Assembly: GCF_036002945.1 (NCBI RefSeq) | Contig: NZ_CP108529.1 | Span: 1,860,001-1,924,000, forward strand | From: Streptomyces sp. NBC_01224 | GTDB lineage: Bacteria > Actinomycetota > Actinomycetes > Streptomycetales > Streptomycetaceae | DNA: 64,000 bases | Direction: 5' to 3' | Shown here: positions 42,452-51,088 of the stretch, one piece after another | Position numbering within the stretch: the stretch's first letter is position 1 | Layout of the letters: every line of letters starts with the position of its first letter | Notes under the pieces: generated by a model | Database searches by the model: none | What the model saw: only the letters and a program-made list of their open reading frames with translations | Told to the model about the DNA's origin: nothing | Program-made: the position numbers and the translations under genes

Positions 42452-42853
42452 TCAGCTGTTGCCGGCACCGTTGCCGGACAGCACCGGAATTCCACTCAGG
42501 ATGTGCGACAGCGGATCGTCGCCCTCGGCCTGGGTGGAGTTCTCCGTGCACTGCTGGTTCTGCGGCGAGGAAAGCGCGTTGACGTCCTGGGCCGCGACCG
42601 GGACCAGGCCGACGAACGAGCCGACGTCGGCCCTGGCCGGCAGGCCGATGCACGGCTTGTTCAAGCTGCCCTGAGCCAGGCCGAACTGCGGGCTGCCGTC
42701 ACCACGGGTCTCGGAGCTGCCGAACGACTGCGAGGCTCCGTTGCCGTTGACCGAGGTCGTACCGTTGTCGTCGCCGATCGCCATGGCCTGCGTCGCACCA
42801 AGGCCCAGGATGGAGGCGGCAACGGCACCCGTGGCCAGAGCCCTCTTGATCAC
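42452..42853 (-). CDS. Rodlin 3
   Basis: A 133-residue secreted rodlin: MIKRALATGAVAASILGLGA to AMAIG, then GDGSPQFGLAQGSLNKPCIG, VPVAAQDVNALSSPQNQQCT and SGIPVLSGNGAGNS. GTG start after GAAGGG. Streptomyces coelicolor has two rodlins; three in one cluster with chaplins between them is an expanded arrangement. Confidence 0.92.
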   Translation of the reverse strand: MIKRALATGAVAASILGLGATQAMAIGDDNGTTSVNGNGASQSFGSSETRGDGSPQFGLAQGSLNKPCIGLPARADVGSFVGLVPVAAQDVNALSSPQNQQCTENSTQAEGDDPLSHILSGIPVLSGNGAGNS

Positions 42854-43313
42854 GATCAACCCTTCTCGTACTGAATGCCCCGTACCGGAGCCTCCTGCCC
42901 AACTCATGACCAGGCGTTTGGTTCTCTCCATTCACCCGATTGCCGAGGTGCGTGGACAGCAGTACGAGGCAACGCCGCGGGGGGCACCTGCGCACGACGA
43001 GCAGCGTCAGCATGAACGCGCATAATTAACCCGTTCGAGCGGTCACAAAATTCCCACGAACTTTCAAGTTTCCTCAACAATTCCTCCTCGTTATGACTTC
43101 TATACGGGCATGCAGCTTGGGCGTTCACCGAGCAGGAATAGGACTTATCACATGAAGAACGCTTCTTCGTGGTCTCTCCGCCTTTCCGCAATCGCCGCTT
43201 GCCGACTCACGTGGGAAGACCCCCGGGGTGGCGTCCCCGGCGCAAGCCGCATCGCCTGATGAATGAACCGCGAGCCTTCCGCTCGCACGGAATGTCCTAA
43301 GGAAGGGCAACCA
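42854..43313. other. Rodlin 3 / long chaplin divergent region
   Basis: A 460-base gap. It contains an AT-rich stretch at about 43020-43150 (CATAATTAACCCG, AAAATTCCC, TTCAAGTTTCCTCAACAATT) that probably holds the chaplin promoter. I could not fit a BldN-type -35/-10 pair. A 35-codon open frame at 43152-43259 is listed separately. Hairpin GCGAG/CTCGC lies at about 43270-43286, in the chaplin leader. Confidence 0.5.
43152..43259 (+). CDS. Possible 35-residue leader ORF before the long chaplin
   Basis: ATG at 43152 to TGA at 43257 encodes MKNASSWSLRLSAIAACRLT then WEDPRGG and a short tail. A weak site AGGAC lies 10 bases before. It ends 54 bases before the chaplin start on the same strand. The composition is unremarkable and it could be chance. 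Confidence 0.25.
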   Translation: MKNASSWSLRLSAIAACRLTWEDPRGGVPGASRIA

Positions 43314-44147
43314 ATGCGAAAAGCCTTGAGTAAGAGCGTGCTGGTCATGGCGGCGGCGTCAGGCATTCTGACCGCGGCAGGCGGGTACGCGTTCGCGGAC
43401 GCGTCGGCCGATGGCGCCGCCACCGGTTCGCCGGGCGTCGGCTCGGGCAACGCCGTGCAGGTGCCGGTGCACGTTCCCGTCAACGTGTGCGGCAACACGG
43501 TCAATGTGATCGGTCTGCTGAATCCCGCGTTCGGCAATGAGTGCGAGAACAAGGGCGGCGCTGGGAACGGCAACGGCGGTGGGGGTGCGAGCGCCGAGGG
43601 CACCGCGACCGACTCTCCCGGTGTGTTGTCCGGAAACCTCATCCAGGCCCCGGTGGACGTCCCGGTCAACGTCTGCGGCAACAGCGTCGACATCGTCGGT
43701 GCCCTGAACCCGGCGTCCGGCAACAAGTGCTCAAACGTGAGCGGGCCGGACGTCGAGCCGCCGGTGGTCGAACCGCCCGTCGTCGAACCGCCCGTCGTCG
43801 AACCCCCTGTCGTCGAGCCCCCCGTCGTCGAACCTCCGGTGGTCGAACCCCCCGTGGTCACACCCCCGGTGGTCACACCCCCGGTGGTCACGCCTCCGGT
43901 GGTCACACCCCCGGTGGTCACGCCTCCGGTGGTCGAGCCCCCCGTAGTCGCACCGCCGGTGGACACGTCCGTCGTCGGTGAGCCCCCGACCAGCAGTGTG
44001 CCGGTGGCCACCGAGACGCCGGTGAGCACCGGCGGCCAGCTGGCCCACACCGGTGCCGCTGATCTCGGCGTGGCTGCGGGCACGAGCGCCGCGCTGATGC
44101 TCGGTGGGGCGGTGCTGATGCGCCGGGTCCGCCGCTCGCAGAGCTGA
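43314..44147 (+). CDS. Long chaplin, sortase-anchored, two chaplin domains and a Pro-rich stalk
   Basis: A 277-residue precursor. A signal peptide ends near AFA. Two chaplin domains follow (NVCGNTVNVIGLLNPAFGNE, then NVCGNSVDIVGALNPASGNK), joined by a Gly-rich linker. Next is a stalk of 14 five-residue units (EPPVV x7, TPPVV x5, EPPVV, APPVD). The C-terminus has the sortase motif LAHTG near residue 243, a hydrophobic segment and MRRVRRSQS. It is covalently linked to the wall and displays chaplin domains outward. ATG after AAGGAAGGG. Confidence 0.93.
   Translation: MRKALSKSVLVMAAASGILTAAGGYAFADASADGAATGSPGVGSGNAVQVPVHVPVNVCGNTVNVIGLLNPAFGNECENKGGAGNGNGGGGASAEGTATDSPGVLSGNLIQAPVDVPVNVCGNSVDIVGALNPASGNKCSNVSGPDVEPPVVEPPVVEPPVVEPPVVEPPVVEPPVVEPPVVTPPVVTPPVVTPPVVTPPVVTPPVVEPPVVAPPVDTSVVGEPPTSSVPVATETPVSTGGQLAHTGAADLGVAAGTSAALMLGGAVLMRRVRRSQS
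43755..43964 (+). repeat. Tandem 15-bp repeats coding the PPVV stalk
   Basis: Fourteen 15-base units of the type GTGGTCACACCCCCG or GTCGTCGAACCGCCC, each one pentapeptide. The block of T-type units is nearly identical in DNA, which favours copy-number change by slippage. Confidence 0.9.
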
Positions 44148-44175
44148 TCCACGAATCAGTCAGCCGGGAGACGAA

Positions 44176-44215
44176 CAGGTCCGGTCGGACAGCCGATGCT
44201 GTCCGACCGGACCTG
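44176..44215. terminator. Strong bidirectional terminator after the long chaplin
   Basis: A 17-bp perfect stem, 44176-44192 with 44199-44215, over the 6-base loop CCGATG. It separates the chaplin gene from the convergent lyase/ABC operon. Confidence 0.88.
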
Positions 44216-44309
44216 CTGTGCGTACGGAACTCGATCGGTGGGCCCCGCCGACGGTCAAACGCGGTCAGTCGGTGCCGAGCGGGTGGAGCGCGGGCCGGTG
44301 TGCCCCGGC

Positions 44310-45245
44310 TCAGGCCCGGGAGAGCCCCGCGCGATCCAGGCAGGCCGCGATCGTGGCAGTCTCGGCCGCGTCCAGACGACGCATCGGCAGGCTCATCGCA
44401 TTGGTGGCGATGATCCCGCGCACCATGAGGGCCGTCTTGAACGCGCCGAGGCCCGCTGCGGTGGCGGACACCGTGCCGGGACGGGCCGCACGAACGATGT
44501 CGAAGAGCGCGACGAGACGCTCCTGTTCGGAACTGGCGGTGGCCCAGTCGCCACGTACCGCGGCCTCGTGGAGACGTACGTACCCGTGCGGGTCCACATT
44601 GCCGAGCCCGGGGACGGAGCCGTCCGCACCGACGAGCATCATCGCGTCGACGACCAGTTCGTGCCCGGTGAGAACAGAGAACTCCGGCAGTTCACGGGCC
44701 CCGATGGCCAGGCGTCGGAACGAACCGTCGTCGCCGCTGGAGTCCTTCACCCCCGCCAGCACACCGTCCGCGGCAAGCGGCAGCAGCAGTTCCGGGTCGA
44801 GCTTGCTGTGCACGCAGACCGGCACGTCGTACGCGAGGACCGGCAGGTCGAGGGCGGCTGAGACATCGCGGAAGTGACGGTCGATCTCGGTCTCGTGCGT
44901 GCGCGTGTAGAACGGCGCGGTGACGACAACGGCGTCGGCGCCGAGGCCCGCGGCTGCGCGGGCCCGCTCGATCGCCCGGTTGGTGGTGGTCTCGATCGCA
45001 CCGACGAGGACCGGGACCTGTCCGGCGGCCGCGGCCGTGATGACCTTGATGACCTCGTCCTGCTGCCCGGGCGTCAGATAGGCCGCCTCGCCCGAGCTGC
45101 CGAGTGCGAACAGACCGCTGACACCGCCGTCGAGCAGATGCCCCACGACCCGCTCCAGGGAAGGCCGGTCGATGTCACCGTCCGCGGTGAGCGGGGTGAC
45201 GACGGGCGGGATCACTCCGCGGTAGCGGGGGTTTCGGGCGGTCAT
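44310..45245 (-). CDS. DapA/NanA-family lyase 1 (likely N-acetylneuraminate lyase)
   Basis: A 311-residue class I aldolase-fold protein. It has the substrate loop GLFALGSSGEAAYLTPGQ near residue 45, catalytic Tyr in LAYDVPVCVHSKL near 138, and Schiff-base Lys in AGVKDSSGD near 165. It is the last gene of the leftward peptide-type ABC importer operon (ATGA overlap with the ATPase). It is a paralogue of the gene at 59405. Context (sialidase, NanE, NanK, NanT) suggests cleavage of sialic acid to N-acetylmannosamine and pyruvate; the active-site loop alone does not prove it, and another DapA-type substrate is possible. Confidence 0.7.
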   Translation of the reverse strand: MTARNPRYRGVIPPVVTPLTADGDIDRPSLERVVGHLLDGGVSGLFALGSSGEAAYLTPGQQDEVIKVITAAAAGQVPVLVGAIETTTNRAIERARAAAGLGADAVVVTAPFYTRTHETEIDRHFRDVSAALDLPVLAYDVPVCVHSKLDPELLLPLAADGVLAGVKDSSGDDGSFRRLAIGARELPEFSVLTGHELVVDAMMLVGADGSVPGLGNVDPHGYVRLHEAAVRGDWATASSEQERLVALFDIVRAARPGTVSATAAGLGAFKTALMVRGIIATNAMSLPMRRLDAAETATIAACLDRAGLSRA

Positions 45246-46249
45246 GCGGTGCTCCTCGCGGACGATACGGGTGCCGGGTCCCCGGCGGGGGACGCGGGGC
45301 TCTGGGGGTGGACGCAGTGCCAGCGGTGCTCGCCCGGGCCGAAGGCCTCCGTCGGAAAGACCGTGGCGCAGACCTCGTCCGCCTTCCAGCAGCGGGTGCG
45401 GAACGGGCAGCCGGAGGGTGGGTTGGTCGCCGAGGGCACCGGTCCGGTGAGCACGATGCGTTCAGTGGTCTCCAGCAGGCTGGGGGTCGCGGAGAGCAAT
45501 GCCTCGGTGTAGGGGTGCACGGGGGCGCCCGCCACATCGGCCGCACGCCCTTCCTCGACGATCCGGCCCAGGTAGAGCACGGCGAGACGGTCGGCGAGGT
45601 AGCGCACGGTCTGGATGTCGTGCGAGATGAACACCATGCCGAGACCCAGACGTTCGCGCAGGTCGACCAGGAGGTTGAGGACCTGGGCCCGGACGGAGAC
45701 GTCGAGGGCGGAGGTCGGTTCGTCGGCAACGATCAGTTCCGGTTCCAGGGCCAGGGCGCGGGCGATGGCGACGCGCTGGCGCTGGCCGCCGGAGAGCTGT
45801 CCGGGCAGTGCGGCGAGGGTGTGGCCGGGCAGGCCGACCAGGTCGAGGAGTTCCTCGACGCGTGCCTCGCGCTCTTCCCGGGTGCCCCGCCTGTGCACAT
45901 CGAGGGGGTCGCGGAGGATGTGGCGGACGGTGAGCCGGGGGTTGAGAGCGGTGGAGGGGTCCTGGAATACGACGCCGACAGCGGAGCCGAAGTCGTCGCG
46001 GCGCTGCGCGGCCGACATCTCCCAAAGGTCGCGGCCGTGGAAGCGGACCTCGCCCTCGGTGGGCTTCTGCAGGCCGGTCAGCACCCGGGCGAGGGTGGAC
46101 TTGCCGCAGCCGGATTCGCCGACCAGACCGACGATCTCGCCTCGCTCGATCTCCAGGGTGGCGTCGGTGAGGGCGTGCACGGCGTCCCGGCGGAACACTC
46201 CACCGCTGCGTGCCTTGTGGCGTACGTGGACGCCGTCGAGCCTGATCAC
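45242..46249 (-). CDS. Peptide-type ABC importer ATPase (DppF-like; likely sialic acid)
   Basis: A 335-residue ATPase: Walker [18 protein letters not shown] near residue 42, signature [15 protein letters not shown] near 157, Walker B LIVADEPTSALDV near 178. The C-terminal oligopeptide-transporter extension has SGCPFRTRCWKADEVC. GTG start with a 4-base overlap of the upstream gene. With the fused subunit it forms the ATPase pair of the importer. Confidence 0.88.
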   Translation of the reverse strand: MIRLDGVHVRHKARSGGVFRRDAVHALTDATLEIERGEIVGLVGESGCGKSTLARVLTGLQKPTEGEVRFHGRDLWEMSAAQRRDDFGSAVGVVFQDPSTALNPRLTVRHILRDPLDVHRRGTREEREARVEELLDLVGLPGHTLAALPGQLSGGQRQRVAIARALALEPELIVADEPTSALDVSVRAQVLNLLVDLRERLGLGMVFISHDIQTVRYLADRLAVLYLGRIVEEGRAADVAGAPVHPYTEALLSATPSLLETTERIVLTGPVPSATNPPSGCPFRTRCWKADEVCATVFPTEAFGPGEHRWHCVHPQSPASPAGDPAPVSSARSTA

Positions 46250-48213
46250 AGGGCGCTCCCTTCCAGCTGTGCGGCCTTCGCCGGGTGGTGGCAGGCGAAG
46301 CCGTGGTCGTTCGTGGTGCCGCGCGCGGTGAGTTCGGGTGCGGTGGTGCGGCACAGCTCGGTGGCGGCCGTGCAGCGCGAGGCGAACCGGCAGCCGGTGC
46401 CGAAGCCCTGTGGCGCGGGGACGATGCCGCGGATCTGGTGCAGCCGGTCGGCGCCGGCCTCCAGGGAGACGACCGAGCCGAGCAGGCCGCGGCTGTAGTG
46501 GTGGATGGGGTCGGTGAGTACGGAGCGGGTGTCGCCGATCTCGGCGAGGCGGCCCGCGTACATCACGGCGACGCGGTGCGCGAGGTCGCCGACGAGCGCG
46601 AGGTCGTGCGAGACGAGGACCATCGCGAAGCCGAGTTCGTCGCGAAGCCTGACGAGGAGTTCGACGACCTGGGCCTGGACGGTGACGTCGAGGGCGGTGG
46701 TCGGTTCGTCGGCGATGAGCAGGCGGGGGTCGCGGGACAGTGCCATGGCGATCAGGACGCGCTGGCGCTGGCCCCCGGAGAGCTCGTGGGGGTAGCTGCG
46801 CAGGGTGCGTTCGGGTGCGAGGCCGACGAGTTCGAGGAGTTCGGCGGGGGTCTTCGTACCGCCGCGCGAGGTGAGCTGGTTCAGCTGCGTGCCGACCAGT
46901 ACGGACGGGTTGAGGGAAGAGAGCGCGTCCTGGTAGACCATCGCGATCTCCGGCCCCATCAGGGCGCGACGTTCCTTCGGCGGGAGCTTCAGCAGGTCCC
47001 GGCCGCGGTACAGGATCTCGCCGCTGACCTCGGCGTTGCGGGCGAGCAGGCCCATGACGGCGAGGCTGGTGATGGACTTGCCGCAGCCGGACTCGCCGAC
47101 CAGGCCGAGGGTTTCGCCTTCGTGGACGGTGAAGTTCAGCGAGTCGACGACCGGGATCTGTCCGTAGCGGTCGGGGAAGCGGATCGCCAGGTCCCGTACG
47201 GCGAGCAGTTCGGCGGCGTCCTCCCGTACCGGAGTGATGGACGGCTCGGTGGCGTTGATGCGGTCGGCGAGTTTCGTGAGGGCGGCGTCGATGTCGGCGG
47301 TGGAGGCTGCCTCGACCGGGTCGGGTGCGGTGGCCGTGGTGGGGTCGGCGCAGGCCTTGGCGCTCTTGGGCGCGGCCGAGGCGTCGGTGAGTCCCTCGGA
47401 CAGGATGTTGAGCGCGAGGACGGTGGTCAGCAGCGCGAGGCCGGGGAAGAACGTGGCCCACCAGCCGCCTGCGAGGAGGATCTGCCGGCCGTAGGCGAGG
47501 ACGCTGCCCCAGCTGGGGTCGGGGTCCTGCACTCCGGCGCCGATGAAGGAGAGGCTGGCCTCGAAGATGATCGCCTCGGCGACCATGACGGTGGCGAACA
47601 CCATGACCGGGGCCATGCAGTTGACGGCGACGTGGCGGAGCACGATGTAGCCGCGACGGGCACCGATGACCTTCTCGGCGGCGACGTAGTCCTCGCCGTA
47701 CTGGGACAGCACATTGGCGCGGACCACGCGGGCCAGCGACGGGGTGTAGACGAACGCGATGGTGAAGATGATCACCGGGATACTGGTGCCGAAGACAGCG
47801 ACGAGCACGGCGGCGAGCGCGATCGGCGGGAACGACATCACGACGTCGAGGGTTCGCATCACGGACTCGTCGCCGAGTTTGCGCGAGGTGGCGGCGAGCG
47901 AGCCGAGCAGCGCACCGGCGACCAGTGCCACGGCGGTTGCGCCGAGGCCGATGATCAGCGAGTAGCGCGAGCCGTGCACGACCCGGGCGAAGACGTCGCG
48001 GCCGGCCCGGTCGGTGCCGAACCAGTGGGCGCCGCCGGGGGCCTGGACCGGGGTGCCGGTGGTCAGCGGGTCCTGGGTGAACAGCGGGGCGAGGACGGCG
48101 CCGAGTACGACGACGATCAGTATGCCGAGGGCGATGCGGGAGGTGACCGGGAGGGCGCGGAACGCGATGCCCGGTCGGGACAGTTTGTTGGCCAGACGGC
48201 CGGTGGAGAACAT
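46246..48213 (-). CDS. Fused ABC permease-ATPase (DppC-DppD fusion; SatC/SiaG-like)
   Basis: A 655-residue fusion. Residues 1-290 are a DppC-type permease: a membrane anchor ([16 protein letters not shown]), [20 protein letters not shown] and the EAA loop region ([20 protein letters not shown]). A 50-residue linker follows. Residues about 340-655 are a DppD-type ATPase with Walker [16 protein letters not shown], signature [15 protein letters not shown] and [14 protein letters not shown]. As I recall, fused permease-ATPases occur in actinobacterial and Haemophilus ducreyi sialic acid importers, which supports the substrate guess. Its start lies one base after the stop of the DppB-like gene. 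Confidence 0.88.
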   Translation of the reverse strand: MFSTGRLANKLSRPGIAFRALPVTSRIALGILIVVVLGAVLAPLFTQDPLTTGTPVQAPGGAHWFGTDRAGRDVFARVVHGSRYSLIIGLGATAVALVAGALLGSLAATSRKLGDESVMRTLDVVMSFPPIALAAVLVAVFGTSIPVIIFTIAFVYTPSLARVVRANVLSQYGEDYVAAEKVIGARRGYIVLRHVAVNCMAPVMVFATVMVAEAIIFEASLSFIGAGVQDPDPSWGSVLAYGRQILLAGGWWATFFPGLALLTTVLALNILSEGLTDASAAPKSAKACADPTTATAPDPVEAASTADIDAALTKLADRINATEPSITPVREDAAELLAVRDLAIRFPDRYGQIPVVDSLNFTVHEGETLGLVGESGCGKSITSLAVMGLLARNAEVSGEILYRGRDLLKLPPKERRALMGPEIAMVYQDALSSLNPSVLVGTQLNQLTSRGGTKTPAELLELVGLAPERTLRSYPHELSGGQRQRVLIAMALSRDPRLLIADEPTTALDVTVQAQVVELLVRLRDELGFAMVLVSHDLALVGDLAHRVAVMYAGRLAEIGDTRSVLTDPIHHYSRGLLGSVVSLEAGADRLHQIRGIVPAPQGFGTGCRFASRCTAATELCRTTAPELTARGTTNDHGFACHHPAKAAQLEGSAL

Positions 48214-48214
48214 G

Positions 48215-49165
48215 TCACACCGTCCTGATGCGCGGGTTGACCAGCAGGTAGAGCAGGTCGACGATGACGTTGACCACCAGGAACGCGATGGCGATGGTCA
48301 GTACGGTGCCCTGGACCAGGGCGACATCGCCGCCGGTGACACCTTCGAGGATGAGCTTGCCCATGCCGGGCAGGTCGAAGATCGCTTCGATGACGACCGC
48401 GCCGCTGAGCATGTAGCCGACCTTGATGCCGAGCACGGTCAGCGGTGTGACGAGCGCGTTGCGCAGCACCGAGCGGATCACCAGCAGCGGCGGGAGGCCG
48501 TTGCCACGGGCCGTGCGCACGTAGTCGCGGTCGAATTCGGCGACCATCGAGGTCCGTACGAGACGGGCGAGGGAGGCGGAGACCGGCAGCGCGAGCGAGA
48601 CCGCGGGCAGCGCCATGGTGGTGAGCCAGCCGCTGAAGGAGTCGGCCGGGTTGGTGTAGCCGCCGGTCGGGAAGATCCGTGTGTTCAGCGCGAACTGCTG
48701 GATGAGCAGCACGCCGAGCCAGAAGGACGGGATGGCGACACCGGCCATGGAGACCAGCCGGAACAGCTGGTCGGGCCAGCGGTCCCGGTACATCGCGCCG
48801 ACCACACCGAACAGGACTGCCAGGACGACCGCGATGACCAGTCCGAGGAGGGTCAGCTGGAGGGTGAGCGGGAACGCTGCCGTGATCCGGTCGAGTACGG
48901 GCTGGCTCGGCGGGACGGTCACTCCGAGGTCGAAGTGGAGCAACTGTCCGAGAAAGCGGAAGTACCTTACCGGGAGCGGGTCGTCGAGGCCGTTGGCCTC
49001 GGCGAAGGCCGCACGGGCCTCGGGGGTGGCGCTCTCCCCGAGCGCGTTGAAGGCCGGGTCGACCGGCGAGAACTGCAGCACCACGAAGACGAGCAGCGCG
49101 ATACCGAGGATCATCACCGGCATCATCGCGACGCGGCGCAGCGCGAGCCGGAGAAAAGCAACCAT
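48215..49165 (-). CDS. ABC importer permease (DppB-like)
   Basis: A 316-residue inner-membrane permease with six predicted segments. The first is AMMPVMILGIALLVFVVLQF. The periplasmic loop has the DppB pattern NGLDDPLPVRYFRFLGQLLH. The EAA region is YVRTARGNGLPPLLVIRSVL, and it ends in TIAIAFLVVNVIVDLLYLLV. It pairs with the fused permease to form the channel. ATG giving MVAFLRLALRR was chosen. Confidence 0.9.
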   Translation of the reverse strand: MVAFLRLALRRVAMMPVMILGIALLVFVVLQFSPVDPAFNALGESATPEARAAFAEANGLDDPLPVRYFRFLGQLLHFDLGVTVPPSQPVLDRITAAFPLTLQLTLLGLVIAVVLAVLFGVVGAMYRDRWPDQLFRLVSMAGVAIPSFWLGVLLIQQFALNTRIFPTGGYTNPADSFSGWLTTMALPAVSLALPVSASLARLVRTSMVAEFDRDYVRTARGNGLPPLLVIRSVLRNALVTPLTVLGIKVGYMLSGAVVIEAIFDLPGMGKLILEGVTGGDVALVQGTVLTIAIAFLVVNVIVDLLYLLVNPRIRTV

Positions 49166-49320
49166 CGTCGGGTTCCTTGCGGTTGGGCGGGCTGGTGGTC
49201 CGGGACACCTGGGGCGGGTGTCCCGGACCGGGCTGTCGGGCGCGCCGGGCCCCGTCACCGGACCGCCACCCGCAGTACGGAGGTTCGCCGACAGGTCTCG
49301 GGTACGCCGGTGCGGTTCGG

Positions 49321-50916
49321 TCAGGCGCGGCTGACGTCCAGGAACGACAGGCCCGTGGTGGGCAGCGGCTTGAAGCCCGGGAGGGCCTTTTCGTTCCAGG
49401 CCGTGGGCAGCTTGCGGTGGAGAATCGGGTAGAGCGCGGCCTCGTCGGCGACCAGGTCGGTGACCTCGCCCCACAGCTCCTTGCGCTTCGCCTCGTCGGC
49501 AGCCTGGGCCGCCTTGTCCAGGGTCTGCTTGACCTTCTTGTACGCGGCGGACCTGCCCCAGCCGTAGCGGCTCTCGGGCCAGAAGCCGTAGTAGAACCAG
49601 CGCAGCAGGAGATCGGCGTCGTTGCCGAAGACGGACGGGTCGCCGGGGGCGACCAGCACGTCGAAGGTGCCCTTGTCGATCTTGGCGTACTGGGCCGGGG
49701 ACTGGGCGATGTCGAGAGTGACCTTGACGCCTGCCGCCTCCCAACTCTCCTTCAGCAACGGCGCGATGTCCTTGACCCAGCCGGTGTCCGTGGTGAGGAC
49801 GGTGAACGAGAGGCTCTTGGCACCCGCGTCGGCAAGCAGCTGCTTCGCCCTGCCGACGTCGTGCGTGTAGACCGTGGCGGCCTTGTGGTAGTCGGGGTGG
49901 GTGGCGGGGACGTACCCGGTGGCGGGTGCGGCGTTGCCGACCATGGCGGTGGAGATGATCTTCTCGGTGTCCAGGGCGTAGTGCAGCGCCTGGCGCACGC
50001 GCTTGTCGGCGAACCGCTCGTCGGCAGTGTTGAACATCAGGAAGAGCAGGCCGAAGGACTGCACGGACTCGGTCTTCGAGGAGCCCGCGAGGCGCTTGAC
50101 GTCGATGTAGGGGACGTCCTCGATGGCCTGGACCCGGCCGGACTCCATGGCGCTGACGCGCGCCGACTGGTCGGACATCAGGCGCCAGATCATCTTCTTG
50201 GCCTTGGCCGGGTGCGCGCCGTTGTACTTGTCGTACGCCTCGAAGACGATCTTGTCCTCGCGGGTCGCCTCGACGAACTTGTACGGTCCGGAGCCGACCG
50301 GCTTGGCGTCGAAGGCCTTGGGGTCCGGCTCGACGATCTTCTTCGGGACGATCCGGGCCACGGCGATACGGGACGGAAAGAGCGCGAAGGGGTACTTGAG
50401 TTTGAATTCGACGGTGCCGGCGTCGACGGCCTTCACCGTGTCGATGAAGGGCACGAACTGTGCCATGAGCGAGGCGTTCTTCGGGTCCAGGATGCGTTCG
50501 AAGCTGAACACCACGTCGTCGGCGGTGACGGGCGACCCGTCGTGGAATGTGGCGCCCTTGCGGAGCGAGACCCGGTACGTGGTGGCGTTGATCTTCTTCG
50601 GCATCTCGGTGGCCAGCGCGGGGCGGCCCACGAGCGTTGCCGGATCGAGGTCCACGAGGCCCTCGAAGATATGCATGTTGGCGGCGTACGGGGTCGCGCC
50701 CGAGGTGATCATCGGGTCGAAGCCGGTCGACAGGGGGTACGAGAGACCGGCCTCGATGAGGCCGTTGCCGCTCCCCTTGCCCGCCGTGCCGTCGGCGGTC
50801 GAGGACGGGCCGCCGCAGGCGGAAAGGCTCGCCGTGATGGCGGCTGCCGCACCGACAGCACTGGTGTAACGCAGGAAGGTGCGGCGCTCGACACCGGCTG
50901 GTCTCAGCTCGGGCAC
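49321..50916 (-). CDS. ABC importer substrate-binding lipoprotein (SBP family 5; likely sialic acid)
   Basis: A 531-residue family 5 binding protein. The signal has twin arginines (VERRTFLRYTSAVGAAAAIT) and lipobox SLSACGG. The mature part shows family landmarks ATEMPKKINATTYRVSLRKG, FHDGSPVTADDVVFSFERIL and VGSGPYKFVEATRED. It is tethered outside the membrane and delivers ligand to the permeases. GTG start after TGGAGG. It is the first gene of the leftward importer operon and is divergent from the GntR gene, with a palindromic operator between them. Confidence 0.9.
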   Translation of the reverse strand: MPELRPAGVERRTFLRYTSAVGAAAAITASLSACGGPSSTADGTAGKGSGNGLIEAGLSYPLSTGFDPMITSGATPYAANMHIFEGLVDLDPATLVGRPALATEMPKKINATTYRVSLRKGATFHDGSPVTADDVVFSFERILDPKNASLMAQFVPFIDTVKAVDAGTVEFKLKYPFALFPSRIAVARIVPKKIVEPDPKAFDAKPVGSGPYKFVEATREDKIVFEAYDKYNGAHPAKAKKMIWRLMSDQSARVSAMESGRVQAIEDVPYIDVKRLAGSSKTESVQSFGLLFLMFNTADERFADKRVRQALHYALDTEKIISTAMVGNAAPATGYVPATHPDYHKAATVYTHDVGRAKQLLADAGAKSLSFTVLTTDTGWVKDIAPLLKESWEAAGVKVTLDIAQSPAQYAKIDKGTFDVLVAPGDPSVFGNDADLLLRWFYYGFWPESRYGWGRSAAYKKVKQTLDKAAQAADEAKRKELWGEVTDLVADEAALYPILHRKLPTAWNEKALPGFKPLPTTGLSFLDVSRA

Positions 50917-51008
50917 GGGTCCTCCAGGGACGTCGAAGGTGGAACGTTGAGGCGGGGAAACGAGTGGCGGAACGCAGGATCACGAGGACCAAGGGACCGG
51001 AAGCATCA

Positions 51009-51033
51009 GACGTCAGATGTCTGATGCCTTGAT
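51009..51033. promoter_or_regulatory. NanR-type operator candidate, site 1
   Basis: The core GACGTCAGATGTCT is followed by GATGC and CTTGAT. It is nested in an extended palindrome, GCATCAGAC (51003-51011) with GTCTGATGC (51019-51027). Same length and layout as sites 2 and 3. It lies between the divergent importer operon and GntR gene, 56 bases before the latter. Confidence 0.65.
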
Positions 51034-51088
51034 AGCGTGGGAACGTAGCTTGACAATTGAGAGGGGTCAAGAGGTGGGGAGTTCACAT

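Noticed and set aside
42157..43313. BldN-type promoters before chaplin and rodlin genes
   Set aside because: Known chaplin genes use such promoters, but I could not find a convincing -35/-10 pair at proper spacing, so none is claimed.
43755..43964. Repeat block considered as a CRISPR array
   Set aside because: The 15-bp units are contiguous with no spacers and encode an in-frame PPVV stalk.
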